Shown here: one piece after another, positions 1-8,544 of the stretch
Numbering within the stretch: position 1 is the stretch's first letter
Layout of the letters: each line of letters begins with the position of its first letter
Source of the DNA: Robertkochia flava
GTDB lineage: Bacteria; Bacteroidota; Bacteroidia; Flavobacteriales; Flavobacteriaceae
Direction: 5' to 3'
Length of the DNA stretch: 64,000 nt
Assembly: GCF_020166515.1 (NCBI RefSeq)
Contig: NZ_JAINZT010000009.1
Span: forward strand, 1-64,000
Notes under the pieces: model-generated
Databases searched by the model: none
Told to the model about the DNA's origin: nothing
What the model saw: the letters and a program-made list of their open reading frames with translations, nothing else
Made by a program: the position numbers and the translations under genes

Positions 1-107
1 GAAAATATTTTTTCCAAGTTGCCCTTCGCGTTTTCAATGCCGTGTAAAAGAACTTTTTCGCTCCAAACTGCCCCTCTTACAAGGTGCCTTGTTGTTCAAA
101 GCGGGTG

Positions 108-140
108 CAAATATAAGACGGGTTTTTGTTTCCCTCCAAG
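108..140 (-). promoter_or_regulatory. Strong minus-strand promoter, rRNA-operon-like leader
   Basis: Read on the minus strand there is a perfect TATATTTG (-7 element of Bacteroidota sigma factor) at 108-115, with a TTG about 21 bp upstream. It is followed by GCACCCGCTTTG and a leader containing CATTGAAAACG that runs out of the window at position 1. Leaders beginning with TTTGCACCCGC are what I recall upstream of flavobacterial rRNA operons. No gene follows inside the window, so the transcript is long-leadered or belongs to an rRNA operon just to the left. The promoter call is fairly secure; the rRNA assignment is inference. Confidence 0.5.
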
Positions 141-179
141 CTTTTGAATGTTAATTTTTGAAAGTTTTTGGTAAGCGGT

Positions 180-1235
180 TGGAGGTTACAAGGTTACGAG
201 CCTGCCTGCCGCAGGCAGGGGTACGGGGTACGGAGGCAGGGAGGCAGGGAGACAGGGAGGCGAGATGAGTGATGCGAGATGAGTGATGCGGGAAGCGGGA
301 AGCGGAAAGCGGAAAGCGGGAGTTTACTCATTATAGTATTCCCAGCACTTTACAACTTCACTACTTTACACCTTTACCTATTTACCCATTTACCTATTTG
401 CCTATTCGCCTATTCGCCTATTCGCCTATTCACCAATGGATCCACAGATAAGTGATGCGAGATGAGTGATGCGGGATGAGTGATGTGGGAGTCGGGAGTC
501 GGGAGACAGGGAGACAGGGAGACAGGGAGACAGGGAGACAGGGAGGCGAGATGAGTGATGCGAGATGAGTGATGCGGGAAGCGGAAAGCGGAAAGCGGGA
601 GTTTACTCATTATAGTATTCCCAGCACTTCACTACTTTACACCTTTACCTATTTACCCATTTACCTATTTGCCTATTTGCCTATTCGCCTATTCGCCTAT
701 TCACCAATGGATCCACAGATAAGTGATGCGAGATGAGTGATGCGGGATGAGTGATGTGGGAGTCGGGAGTCGGGAGACAGGGAGACAGGGAGGCAGGGAG
801 GCAGGGAGGCAGGGAGGCAGGGAGGCAGGGAGGCAGGGAGGCAGGGAGGCAGGGAGACAGGGAGGCGAGATGAGTGATGCGAGATGAGTGATGCGAGATG
901 AGTGATGCGGGAAGCGGAAAGCGGAAAGCGGAAAGCGGAAAGCGGGAGTTTACTCATTATAGTATTCCCAGCACTTCACGACTTTACACCTTTACCTATT
1001 TACCCATTTACCTATTTGCCTATTCGCCAATGGATCCACAGGCACAGGATGCGAGACGTGAGACGCGGGAGTCGGGAGTCGGGAGAAGGGAGTTTACTCC
1101 CTATAGTATAGTTCACGACTTTGCTCCCATGCCTGCCGGCAGTTAAATTTGCTCCTTTGCTACTTCGCTCCTTTACGGCTTTACGACTTCACCCCTTTAC
1201 CTATTTACCTATTTACTTATCCGCCTATCCGCCTA
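180..1235. repeat. Nested intergenic simple-repeat array (about three macro-copies)
   Basis: About 1 kb without a gene. Roughly three macro-copies (beginning near 233, 541 and 800) each contain the same ordered blocks: a period-8 run (GGCAGGGA or GACAGGGA), a period-15 run (GATGAGTGATGCGAG), a period-7 run (AGCGGAA), a single-copy spacer with TTTACTCATTATAGTATTCC, a pyrimidine-rich period-8/9 run (CCTATTTA, CCTATTCG), AATGGATCCACAGA, and a GTCGGGA run. Copy number of each block differs between macro-copies, the longest being the period-8 run at 780-860. The plus strand carries many GGG tracts. The ORFs here are repeat translations rich in Ser, Pro and Leu and are not genes. The array ends at the porin stop codon. 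Confidence 0.9.
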
Positions 1236-3212
1236 GCTAAAGAAATTCCAGACGAAACCGAACCGGATAATGAAGTCCCGATAAGGGTACCCGGGGGCAG
1301 CATAATAGTTGTAGCCTGTAAAGGAAGAATTAAGGTGTTCTGCCTTTAAATAGATCCGGGTTCTTTTCACCTTGGCATTAATAAAGAAGTCGAGCATTGG
1401 AAAGTCGCCAAACTCCTCCTCGTTCTGCGAATAGAACTCTCCCAATACCGGGTTATATCCATTCATATAATAAGAGGTGAAATAATTCAGGGTAATCCCG
1501 GTTTGCAGGTAAAGTGCCTTCTTAAAGATATGGTTCTCGTAATACAGGGTATTCCTGGTTACGATCTCCGGCACGTTCATTATAGGCTGATCCTGGGATA
1601 CCTGCTGATACATTACCGTATTGTACAGTCCAAAGTGCCCCAGCCTGAGGTCATTTTCAAACTTCACCTTCAGGTATCCGATACTTCCGTCAAACTGATA
1701 GGGTTTCACCAGCATCTGCCCGTCTGCAGAAAGCAAGTTCAGGGAATCGGTAGCATTGGTAGCGAAATAGGCCTTATTATCGATCACCGAATAACTCGCT
1801 TCCAGTCGGCCCCACTTCTTTGAGTTCAAAGCAGCCGTCAGGGTATTGTATTGTTCCTTGTCAAAGGTGCTGGAATTCTGCCAGTTGTAATTGGTATAAT
1901 CGCTTTGGTACAACAGAAAATTAAAATCGGGCAAGCGACTGGATCTGTATAGAGAGGCTTCTAGGTCGAGATCCGGGGTCAGGGTAAATGTGGCTGCAGC
2001 ATCGAGCAGATTTCCGCCGAGATCGCCCACTATATTCTGCAGCACCCTGGCCCGAAGGGCAAGAGGCCCCCAGGTTTTCTTCCAGCTTCCGCCTACAGAA
2101 ACTTCATCTTCCCGAAGCTGATTGTCAATAAACTGCTCAGGGGTGATCACTACACTGTTAAAGAAATAATTATAATTAAACCAGTTCACCTCTGCTGCGA
2201 GTGTCCCAAGAGCCCTGGACTCCCATGCCAGATTAAGCCGGTTTTGCATGACCCGCAGCTTGGCATTATCTTCTACTCCTTCATTGAGAAAGGAGTCTCC
2301 AAAATAAGCATCTGCCCGGTCCTGCCTGAAGGAATACGTCTTTGTTTCGTAATTAAAGGTATGTCCCAACCGGATCCCCCTGTCGCTAAGACTATCGGCC
2401 GGGCGAATCAACAGGTAATCGTGATCGAGGAAATAGCGTTTGCCGATCAGGAAATTCTCGGCGTTTTCAAACAACATATCCACCCTGGCCCGATCTGTAA
2501 ACTCGGAGTCACCGGAGGTGAATTGGTCCGGGATGAGAATCCCGCCATTCTCCTCATTGAGAAAATCCTGGGAGGTCATGTGAAATCGCGCACGATACCT
2601 TCCGTTTTCCGTCTGGTAAGACATCCCGGCCCTGAAATTCCCGTTACTGGCCAGGTAATGCCGGTATTTCCCAAGTGATCGCAGCCCTTTATAGGCTACA
2701 AAAAAGTTTAACCGCTTCGAAGTATTCAGGGTAAAAAGCGCATCCAGGGTTTGCCCCTGCTCCATTACGGTCTTGAAATAAAACTCCGTAGTTGGGGTAG
2801 GCACGTGATAATAATTCACATCCTCTACCTCCATGTATTGATAATGTTTGGCCCTGGCCCCCATTCTCGGGTACAGCCCCTGACCGGATAGCGGCATCCC
2901 AAGCGTATTATAAGGATGCCCCACATTAGAAAATGGAAGTAACTCAAAATTATCTTTTCTGAGGTAATTATGCCTGTATTCCTTTTTTATGGTAAGTGTT
3001 GTATCGAAGGTGGCCGTATCCCGGGCAATGGTTATAATCTTATAGTCGGTGATGGGAGGCTCCGGCAATTCACTTTGACGGCCTTGTTTGCTGCGGTCAT
3101 TAAAATTGAGTGTGGTATCATTAACCTGAGTAGTCCCTGAGCGCCTGTCCTGAGCACTTAACAGCAACGTGCCCCCAAAAAGAAAAATCAGTAAAGTAAA
3201 TACGGATCTCAT
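1233..3212 (-). CDS. Putative outer-membrane porin (Porin_10-like)
   Basis: This 659-residue exported protein has a clear signal peptide (residues 1 to about 21, ending LLLSAQ). A long, strand-rich body full of alternating aromatic residues follows, and the protein ends in WNFFS, a terminal aromatic as in outer-membrane barrels. There is no TonB box or plug, which separates it from the SusC proteins next door. Composition and length fit the 'putative porin' family of Flavobacteriia (PF14121, from memory). The transported solute is unknown. It is transcribed alone. A TACCTTTG promoter element lies at 3231-3238 on the minus strand, only 18 bp before the start codon, so the 5' leader is short. 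Its stop codon abuts the repeat array. Confidence 0.75.
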   Translation of the reverse strand: MRSVFTLLIFLFGGTLLLSAQDRRSGTTQVNDTTLNFNDRSKQGRQSELPEPPITDYKIITIARDTATFDTTLTIKKEYRHNYLRKDNFELLPFSNVGHPYNTLGMPLSGQGLYPRMGARAKHYQYMEVEDVNYYHVPTPTTEFYFKTVMEQGQTLDALFTLNTSKRLNFFVAYKGLRSLGKYRHYLASNGNFRAGMSYQTENGRYRARFHMTSQDFLNEENGGILIPDQFTSGDSEFTDRARVDMLFENAENFLIGKRYFLDHDYLLIRPADSLSDRGIRLGHTFNYETKTYSFRQDRADAYFGDSFLNEGVEDNAKLRVMQNRLNLAWESRALGTLAAEVNWFNYNYFFNSVVITPEQFIDNQLREDEVSVGGSWKKTWGPLALRARVLQNIVGDLGGNLLDAAATFTLTPDLDLEASLYRSSRLPDFNFLLYQSDYTNYNWQNSSTFDKEQYNTLTAALNSKKWGRLEASYSVIDNKAYFATNATDSLNLLSADGQMLVKPYQFDGSIGYLKVKFENDLRLGHFGLYNTVMYQQVSQDQPIMNVPEIVTRNTLYYENHIFKKALYLQTGITLNYFTSYYMNGYNPVLGEFYSQNEEEFGDFPMLDFFINAKVKRTRIYLKAEHLNSSFTGYNYYAAPGYPYRDFIIRFGFVWNFFS

Positions 3213-3230
3213 TCAATAAGTTTTGTCAGG

Positions 3231-3238
3231 CAAAGGTA
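3231..3238 (-). promoter_or_regulatory. -7 promoter element of the porin gene
   Basis: TACCTTTG on the minus strand matches the Bacteroidota TAnnTTTG consensus and sits 18 bp upstream of the porin start codon at 3212. Confidence 0.55.
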
Positions 3239-3310
3239 GAATAATTAATTGAAGTTTACAGTTGGCATTGGCCGGGGAATAACTGCCGGAACTTCGTGAA
3301 ACGACAACAC

Positions 3311-3340
3311 AAAAAAGGCTGCCAAATGGCAGCCTTTTTA
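3311..3340 (-). terminator. Intrinsic terminator of SusCD pair 1
   Basis: An inverted repeat AAGGCTGCC / GGCAGCCTT with an ATTT loop is followed on the minus strand by a run of T. It lies 19 bp past the SusD stop at 3359. The hairpin is flanked by A and T runs, so it could also work in the other direction. Confidence 0.85.
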
Positions 3341-3358
3341 TATCCTGTTCTCCTCGCA

Positions 3359-4837
3359 TTAATTAATGTTCGGGTTGTTCTGGATCTCACTCTGTGGGAT
3401 CTCAAAGGTCAAACGGTCATCGTCATAGGTAAAGGATTCTCCGGGAAACGAAAGATGATTCGGCCCTCTTGTAATAGTAGCCCTGTTTCTCTTCATAGCC
3501 AGGTAACTCTTTCCTTCTCCCCAAAGCTCGATTCGGGTCTGCAGGTAGATCTCATCGAGAAGCGCTTGTCCGGATAGTGCATCTATGTACGATGCGTCAG
3601 GAACACGCTGTTCCAGCAAAGCCTTCAGCGTTGCTTTTGCAGCTGCTTCGTCTCCTGTCTTCGCAGCAGTCTCGGCATGGAGCAGGTAGAATTCGGCCAC
3701 CCTCATGTATATATAATCGGTGGTCACGCTTCGCTGTCCTCCGATCGTGCGACCCGGAGCATAAAACTTGTTTACAGGGGCACGCTGGTCGATTCCGTAT
3801 ACATCCTCAAACTGGGTCTTTCTAATATCTTCAGGGGCAATCGAAGCAAACAGATCATCATCGATCGATTTCACATCCCCAACCCAGGCATAACTATAGG
3901 TAAATACATCCATTTGACCCCACCAGGAAATAAGATCAAGGTTGTTATCCAGGGTAATGTCAATACCCCACATCCAACCGGGCGTATTAATATCATTAAA
4001 TACTCCGGTAACCTCCTCTGCACTCATCAATGCAAATCCACCGTTATCCACAATATCTTTTGCCAGTGGTTTAGCCATTGCATCGTCTCCCATAGCTGCA
4101 TAAACATAGACCAGAAGTCCTTTGGCTACATACTGATCGATCTGACTTTTAGAATCGCGGTTAAAGTCTGCTAAATATTCCGCAGCTTCCGTCAGGTCAT
4201 CCACCATAAGGCTGTACACCTCCTGGGTGGTGCTCAGTGGCTGATTCGGAGCATCGGTATCAGTATAGATAGGCAGGATGGGCTGGGAAGGGTTATACCC
4301 TTCTGCAAAGTACTGCGCAAGATAGAAATACGCATAAGCCCTCATGGCTTTTGCCTGCCCCATTACGTGTCTGGATCCGGCATCGGTCAACGTTATATCG
4401 TTACCTCCCAAGCCTTCAATAACGGTATTGGCTCCCCTGATTATGGTGTAATAATACCTCCACACCTGGGCATTGGCACTCGAGGTAAAGTCTACGGTAG
4501 ACTGCATTTCAGAAATATAGGTATACCACCCATAATTAAGTCCACCCAATACCATGTCTGAAGACAGCATATCAGAAAAGATATCGTATCCCTTTTGCCC
4601 GAAGTCGTCATGTCGGGTTGTACCTCCCGTCCCCGGGGTAAACATGGTTACATACAAACCATTCAGGTAACTCACCCCCAGTTCAGGGTTTAGTTCTACC
4701 GCTTCATTTACCTGGTCGGAAGAGATAAATTCCGTGGGTTCTGTTTCAAGGAAATCCTTGCTACATCCCACCAAAGAAACTGCTCCGGCGATCAGGCTTA
4801 CTATTATTTTATTTTTCATCTTCATTCTGTTTTTCAT
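3359..4837 (-). CDS. SusD/RagB-family outer-membrane lipoprotein (pair 1)
   Basis: This is the surface substrate-binding partner of the SusC receptor encoded immediately upstream. SusD lipoproteins cap the SusC barrel and bind glycans or peptides before TonB-driven import. The 492-residue protein has a lipoprotein signal with lipobox LVGC (Cys25 from the first Met), then SKDFLETEPTE, the usual SusD N-terminus. Helical TPR-like segments follow, and the C-terminal RagB region ends PQSEIQNNPN. The start ATG overlaps the SusC stop by one base (TAATG), so translation is coupled; Met5 and Met7 are alternative starts. The substrate cannot be told because no enzyme gene is nearby. Confidence 0.92.
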   Translation of the reverse strand: MKNRMKMKNKIIVSLIAGAVSLVGCSKDFLETEPTEFISSDQVNEAVELNPELGVSYLNGLYVTMFTPGTGGTTRHDDFGQKGYDIFSDMLSSDMVLGGLNYGWYTYISEMQSTVDFTSSANAQVWRYYYTIIRGANTVIEGLGGNDITLTDAGSRHVMGQAKAMRAYAYFYLAQYFAEGYNPSQPILPIYTDTDAPNQPLSTTQEVYSLMVDDLTEAAEYLADFNRDSKSQIDQYVAKGLLVYVYAAMGDDAMAKPLAKDIVDNGGFALMSAEEVTGVFNDINTPGWMWGIDITLDNNLDLISWWGQMDVFTYSYAWVGDVKSIDDDLFASIAPEDIRKTQFEDVYGIDQRAPVNKFYAPGRTIGGQRSVTTDYIYMRVAEFYLLHAETAAKTGDEAAAKATLKALLEQRVPDASYIDALSGQALLDEIYLQTRIELWGEGKSYLAMKRNRATITRGPNHLSFPGESFTYDDDRLTFEIPQSEIQNNPNIN

Positions 4838-7800
4838 TAAAATTTAGCTCTTAACCCAAAAGTGAAGGTCGACAATGGGTTATAGGTATACCAGTCTGAG
4901 GTACCAGCCTGAGAAGTGGTCGGGTTAAATCCCTTTCGTTTGGTAGACAACCACAGGTTGTCCCCGGTCATGTAAAGGTTCAGGCTGCTCACTCCTAAGT
5001 TCTCAATTACGCTTGAAGGCAGAGTATACCCCAGGCGGATGTTATTCAGCGCCAGGTAATCGGCCTTGGTCAGGAACCTTGTAGAGGTAGACCCCACATT
5101 GATATCGTAATTATCGGAGATTCTCGGTACATCGGTCACATCTCCGGGCTGTTGCCATCTGTCTCTGATATCCGTATGCCAGTTGTTCCCGCCGGCACTG
5201 TGGTTATCCATAAGAGAGGCATAAACAAAATCATAAGAATATCCTCCAAGACTGTAAAGGAATTGTGTACTCAATTCAAATCCTTTCCATCCGGCAGACA
5301 AAGTAAAGGCTCCTCTCACATCGGGAATGGCTGATTTGTTCACATACTTTTGTGTGGCCTCTGTATATCGCGTTGTTGTAGTCTTTTGGATATCCCCGGC
5401 TCTTTCAGGGAACCGGTTGGTGTATTCAAACAGGGAAGGGATCTGCTCTCCGGCCGTAAGATCACCACTGCCATCTGCATCGTAATAATACAGATTCCAC
5501 ATACCTACACCGGTTTGCGTATCTACACCGGCCCACTCTCTCATATAGAAATCATAGATCGATTTTCCTTCAGCAAGTCCAAAACGCCCCTGAACATCGA
5601 TCACCTTTGGTTCTCCTGTAGCAGGATCGATAGGCATCTCGGTGATCTCATTTTTCAGGACCTCTCCATTGACACCAAGCGTAACAAAATAATCATCTCC
5701 TTTCAGGAGCGTAGACGATACATCAAACTCGAGCCCCTGGTTAAGTAGTGATCCGTCGTTTACCTGGATCAGGGCATATCCCAGAGAAGGACCAACTCTT
5801 CGCTCAAAGATCAAATCGTCTGTATTTTTACGATAGTAATCCAGATTTACATCCACCCTGTTCGAAATGCTCATCTCCACCCCGGTCTGGAACATCTTTG
5901 AGGTTTCCCAGGTCAAATCGGGGTTACCTTTGGTATCAAAGATCAAAGCAGGATTACCATCAAGACTTCCCAGGGCAAAAAGATCGTATCCGGGATAATA
6001 CCCTACTCCTCCCTGCTCTCCGATAAGACCATAGGAAGTTTTCAGTTTTAAATTGGTGATCCAATCGATATCCGCTATAAAGTCTTCATTAGACGCTACC
6101 CATGCGGCACCAACAGAACCAAACGTACCCCATTTGTTATTGAGGAACCTCGAGGAACCATCTCTTCGTATGGTCGTAGAAAGGAAGTAGGTATTCCTGA
6201 AATTATAATTTGCCTGCCCGAAGAAAGATTCCAGGGTGAAGTCTGAAGTGAAGGATTCAGGCGGATTGGAACCTACCGCATTGTTAAACTCTTCCCCGTC
6301 GGGATCCACAAGATTGAATTTATACCCTGAAAGATACTTTTGCTCCCATGAATTCGCCTCATGCGCGATCAGGGCATCAAAACTGTGCTCTCCCCAACGG
6401 TTATTGTAACGCAACAGGTTTAGGATATTATAGGAGAAAAACTCCAGTTTACGCTTAAAGATCGATCCACCCTGAGAAGCACTGGGCCCGTAGAAAGGAT
6501 TGTCAAGACCGTCATAGCTGTCGTTATAATACTGAGCACCGATACGGTTTTCCAGTTTCAGATGATCACTGAAGATAATATCCAGGGAAGCATTCGTATT
6601 GATCTCATGCTTATTGGAACGGCTAAGGCTGTTGGTCGCATCTGCGATAGAGTTGGTCAGGGCACCAAACCCTCTTCCGGCCTCCCCGTAATCATAGAGT
6701 CCGCCCCCGTAAATCGGATCCTGCACGATCTCTCCATTTTCATCTCTTACAAATAAGGGATAAATGGAAGGAATATTGTCTACAAACCAGAATACACTAC
6801 CTGAATCTGAAGACTGTCCGTTGTTATTGGTTTCCGAAAGGGTATATCCAATATTCATAGAACCGTGTAGCCAGTCCTTGGCCTGGTGGTTCACATTTAA
6901 TCTTGCGGTTAACCGCTCGAAATCCGAATTGATGATATATCCCACATCCTTCAGGTATCCAAAAGATGTATAGTACTGGGTATTTTCATTTCCTCCTCCT
7001 ATCCGAAGGTTGGCTTCGGTACGGTCTGAACTCTGGAATGCATAATCTTCCCAATCTTCAGGATTGTATTTTCTGCTAACACCATCGCGAACCATTCCGG
7101 TAACAGGATCAATAAGTTCTGCTCCGTTGGCTACATTCCACATATTGTAGTCAGGATCGATTCCCGATGAACTGAAGAGTCGGTTGTTGGCAAATGCCAC
7201 AGGGTCTGCAGCCCCGGTAGCCACTCCACGATTGTATATGGACTCCCATGTTAACCCGATATATTCTTCCGGAGAATCAAGAGTACTGTAACGCGGCAGC
7301 AGGCTCAAGTTGAAACCGGTTCTGGCCTCTACTTCCACATAAGAATCCTGGCGCACCCCACTCTTGGTTTTGATCACCACTACCCCATTGGCACCCCGTG
7401 CTCCGTAAATAGCGGTAGCCGAAGCATCCTTAAGGATGGTGGTCGATTCGATATCGGAAGGGTTCAGGGCATTGATGTTTCCCGTATACGGAACCCCGTC
7501 TACGATATAAAGCGGATCCCGGTTACCATTAACCGATCCAAACCCTCGAATACGAATGGTGGCAGCCGTACCCGGTTGTCCGGAAGTATTGATAACACGA
7601 ACCCCTGCAGCTTCCCCGGCCAGGGCCTGGGAAACATTGGAAACACTTTTCTTTTCAAGTGACGCTGCATCGATCTGTTTGGCGGTTCCGGTAAAGGATT
7701 GCTTGGTGGAAGTACCATACCCTACAACGATCACCTCTTCCAGGGCCTGGGCATCTTCAACAAGCTTTACATCCATTACAGTCTGAGCACCTACGGTACG

Positions 7801-8046
7801 CTCCTCGGTCTTCTGACCGATATAAGAATACACCAGCACGTCACCTTCACTGGCATTAATGGAGTAGTTCCCGTCAAAATCTGTTTGGGTACCCGTAGTG
7901 GTTCCCTTAATCATTACGTTGGCTCCCGGCAAAGGCATATCCATCTGGTCGGTGATCACACCGGTGATGGTCTTCTCCTGGGCAAACGTAAACTGCATCA
8001 TAAACGCTGATAAAAGCGTTAATAAACTAGTTAACTTTAACCTCAT
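4837..8046 (-). CDS. SusC/RagA-family TonB-dependent receptor (pair 1)
   Basis: This outer-membrane importer works with the SusD protein encoded just downstream. I start it at 8046 (MRLKLTSLL), giving 1069 residues. The open frame reaches 8100, but those 18 codons lie in a leader shared with the other two SusC genes. Order: signal peptide ending FTFAQ; CarboxypepD_reg-like domain (KTITGVITDQ to about residue 90); TonB-box-like EEVIVVGYG; plug with PLYIVDGVPY and the SusC signature LKDASATAIYGARGANG; then the barrel ending LRAKF. Its N-terminal domain is more diverged from SusC2 and SusC3 than those two are from each other. It is followed by SusD with a one-base overlap and a terminator, so the pair is one operon. 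Confidence 0.93.
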   Translation of the reverse strand: MRLKLTSLLTLLSAFMMQFTFAQEKTITGVITDQMDMPLPGANVMIKGTTTGTQTDFDGNYSINASEGDVLVYSYIGQKTEERTVGAQTVMDVKLVEDAQALEEVIVVGYGTSTKQSFTGTAKQIDAASLEKKSVSNVSQALAGEAAGVRVINTSGQPGTAATIRIRGFGSVNGNRDPLYIVDGVPYTGNINALNPSDIESTTILKDASATAIYGARGANGVVVIKTKSGVRQDSYVEVEARTGFNLSLLPRYSTLDSPEEYIGLTWESIYNRGVATGAADPVAFANNRLFSSSGIDPDYNMWNVANGAELIDPVTGMVRDGVSRKYNPEDWEDYAFQSSDRTEANLRIGGGNENTQYYTSFGYLKDVGYIINSDFERLTARLNVNHQAKDWLHGSMNIGYTLSETNNNGQSSDSGSVFWFVDNIPSIYPLFVRDENGEIVQDPIYGGGLYDYGEAGRGFGALTNSIADATNSLSRSNKHEINTNASLDIIFSDHLKLENRIGAQYYNDSYDGLDNPFYGPSASQGGSIFKRKLEFFSYNILNLLRYNNRWGEHSFDALIAHEANSWEQKYLSGYKFNLVDPDGEEFNNAVGSNPPESFTSDFTLESFFGQANYNFRNTYFLSTTIRRDGSSRFLNNKWGTFGSVGAAWVASNEDFIADIDWITNLKLKTSYGLIGEQGGVGYYPGYDLFALGSLDGNPALIFDTKGNPDLTWETSKMFQTGVEMSISNRVDVNLDYYRKNTDDLIFERRVGPSLGYALIQVNDGSLLNQGLEFDVSSTLLKGDDYFVTLGVNGEVLKNEITEMPIDPATGEPKVIDVQGRFGLAEGKSIYDFYMREWAGVDTQTGVGMWNLYYYDADGSGDLTAGEQIPSLFEYTNRFPERAGDIQKTTTTRYTEATQKYVNKSAIPDVRGAFTLSAGWKGFELSTQFLYSLGGYSYDFVYASLMDNHSAGGNNWHTDIRDRWQQPGDVTDVPRISDNYDINVGSTSTRFLTKADYLALNNIRLGYTLPSSVIENLGVSSLNLYMTGDNLWLSTKRKGFNPTTSQAGTSDWYTYNPLSTFTFGLRAKF

Positions 8047-8051
8047 ATTAC

Positions 8052-8082
8052 AATTAATTTGATTTAGCGAACCGCGAATAAA
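8052..8082 (-). promoter_or_regulatory. Conserved SusC leader element, copy 1
   Basis: CGCTAAATCAAATTAATT on the minus strand ends 5 nt before the SusC start at 8046. The same 18-mer at the same distance precedes the second SusC gene, and a one-mismatch copy precedes the third. Similarity with copy 2 extends further upstream through GCGAAT. It is probably part of the 5' untranslated region and the ribosome loading site. Confidence 0.7.
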
Positions 8083-8209
8083 CTCAATTATACGCTTCAA
8101 ATCAAGGCGTTTGCCCTCCGGAAAAGGCTTAAAAAATTGAAAGCTTCCCTGCTTTTAAAAGCAATATCTATGAAGTTTCTAAAGCTTTAACATAAAGTAT
8201 TAAGCAGTT

Positions 8210-8233
8210 ATTTACTATGCATGCATAGTAAAT
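8210..8233. promoter_or_regulatory. 24-bp perfect palindrome, candidate operator
   Basis: A perfect inverted repeat with half-site ATTTACTATGCA and no spacer, about 165 bp upstream of the SusC1 start. The half-site TTTACTATGCAT recurs at 18005-18016 upstream of SusC3, and ATAGTAAAT at 13313-13321 upstream of SusC2. This suggests a common dimeric regulator; no regulator gene is adjacent. The rest of 8234-8490 is AT-rich with nothing recognisable. Confidence 0.5.
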
Positions 8234-8491
8234 GGATATTTAAAAAAAATTACTCTTTTGTTAACATATAGCCATGTTATCTTACAGCAGACCACACATC
8301 ATAAAACATTATATCAGAAGTTACTTAATAACGAAAAATCTAGAAATCTAAATACTGGTTATAAATATCACAAACTGAATAAAAAAATATAACTCTGAGG
8401 AAAGGATTAAGCAGCTATCACTGCCACTGCAGGCATTCCTTTAAAATCGAGCATAACAGGATGCCATACAACGGATATCAAGGCAGGGGTA

Positions 8492-8522
8492 AAAAAAAAG
8501 CTGCTCCAAATGGAGCAGCTTT
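8492..8522 (-). terminator. Intrinsic terminator of SusCD pair 2
   Basis: AGCTGCTCCA / TGGAGCAGCT with a two-base loop, followed on the minus strand by nine T. It sits 22 bp past the SusD2 stop and is a textbook rho-independent terminator. Confidence 0.92.
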
Positions 8523-8544
8523 CTCTATATATAAAACGGGATGA

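Noticed and set aside
488-870. CRISPR-like array from regularly spaced repeats
   Set aside because: Units are 7, 8 or 15 bp and directly abut; there are no 25-40 bp spacers, no repeats of CRISPR length and no cas genes in the window.
233-1111. Several 60-90 residue open frames on both strands in the left-hand repeat array
   Set aside because: They are translations of the simple repeats (Ser/Pro/Leu or Gly/Arg runs), overlap each other on both strands and have no start context.
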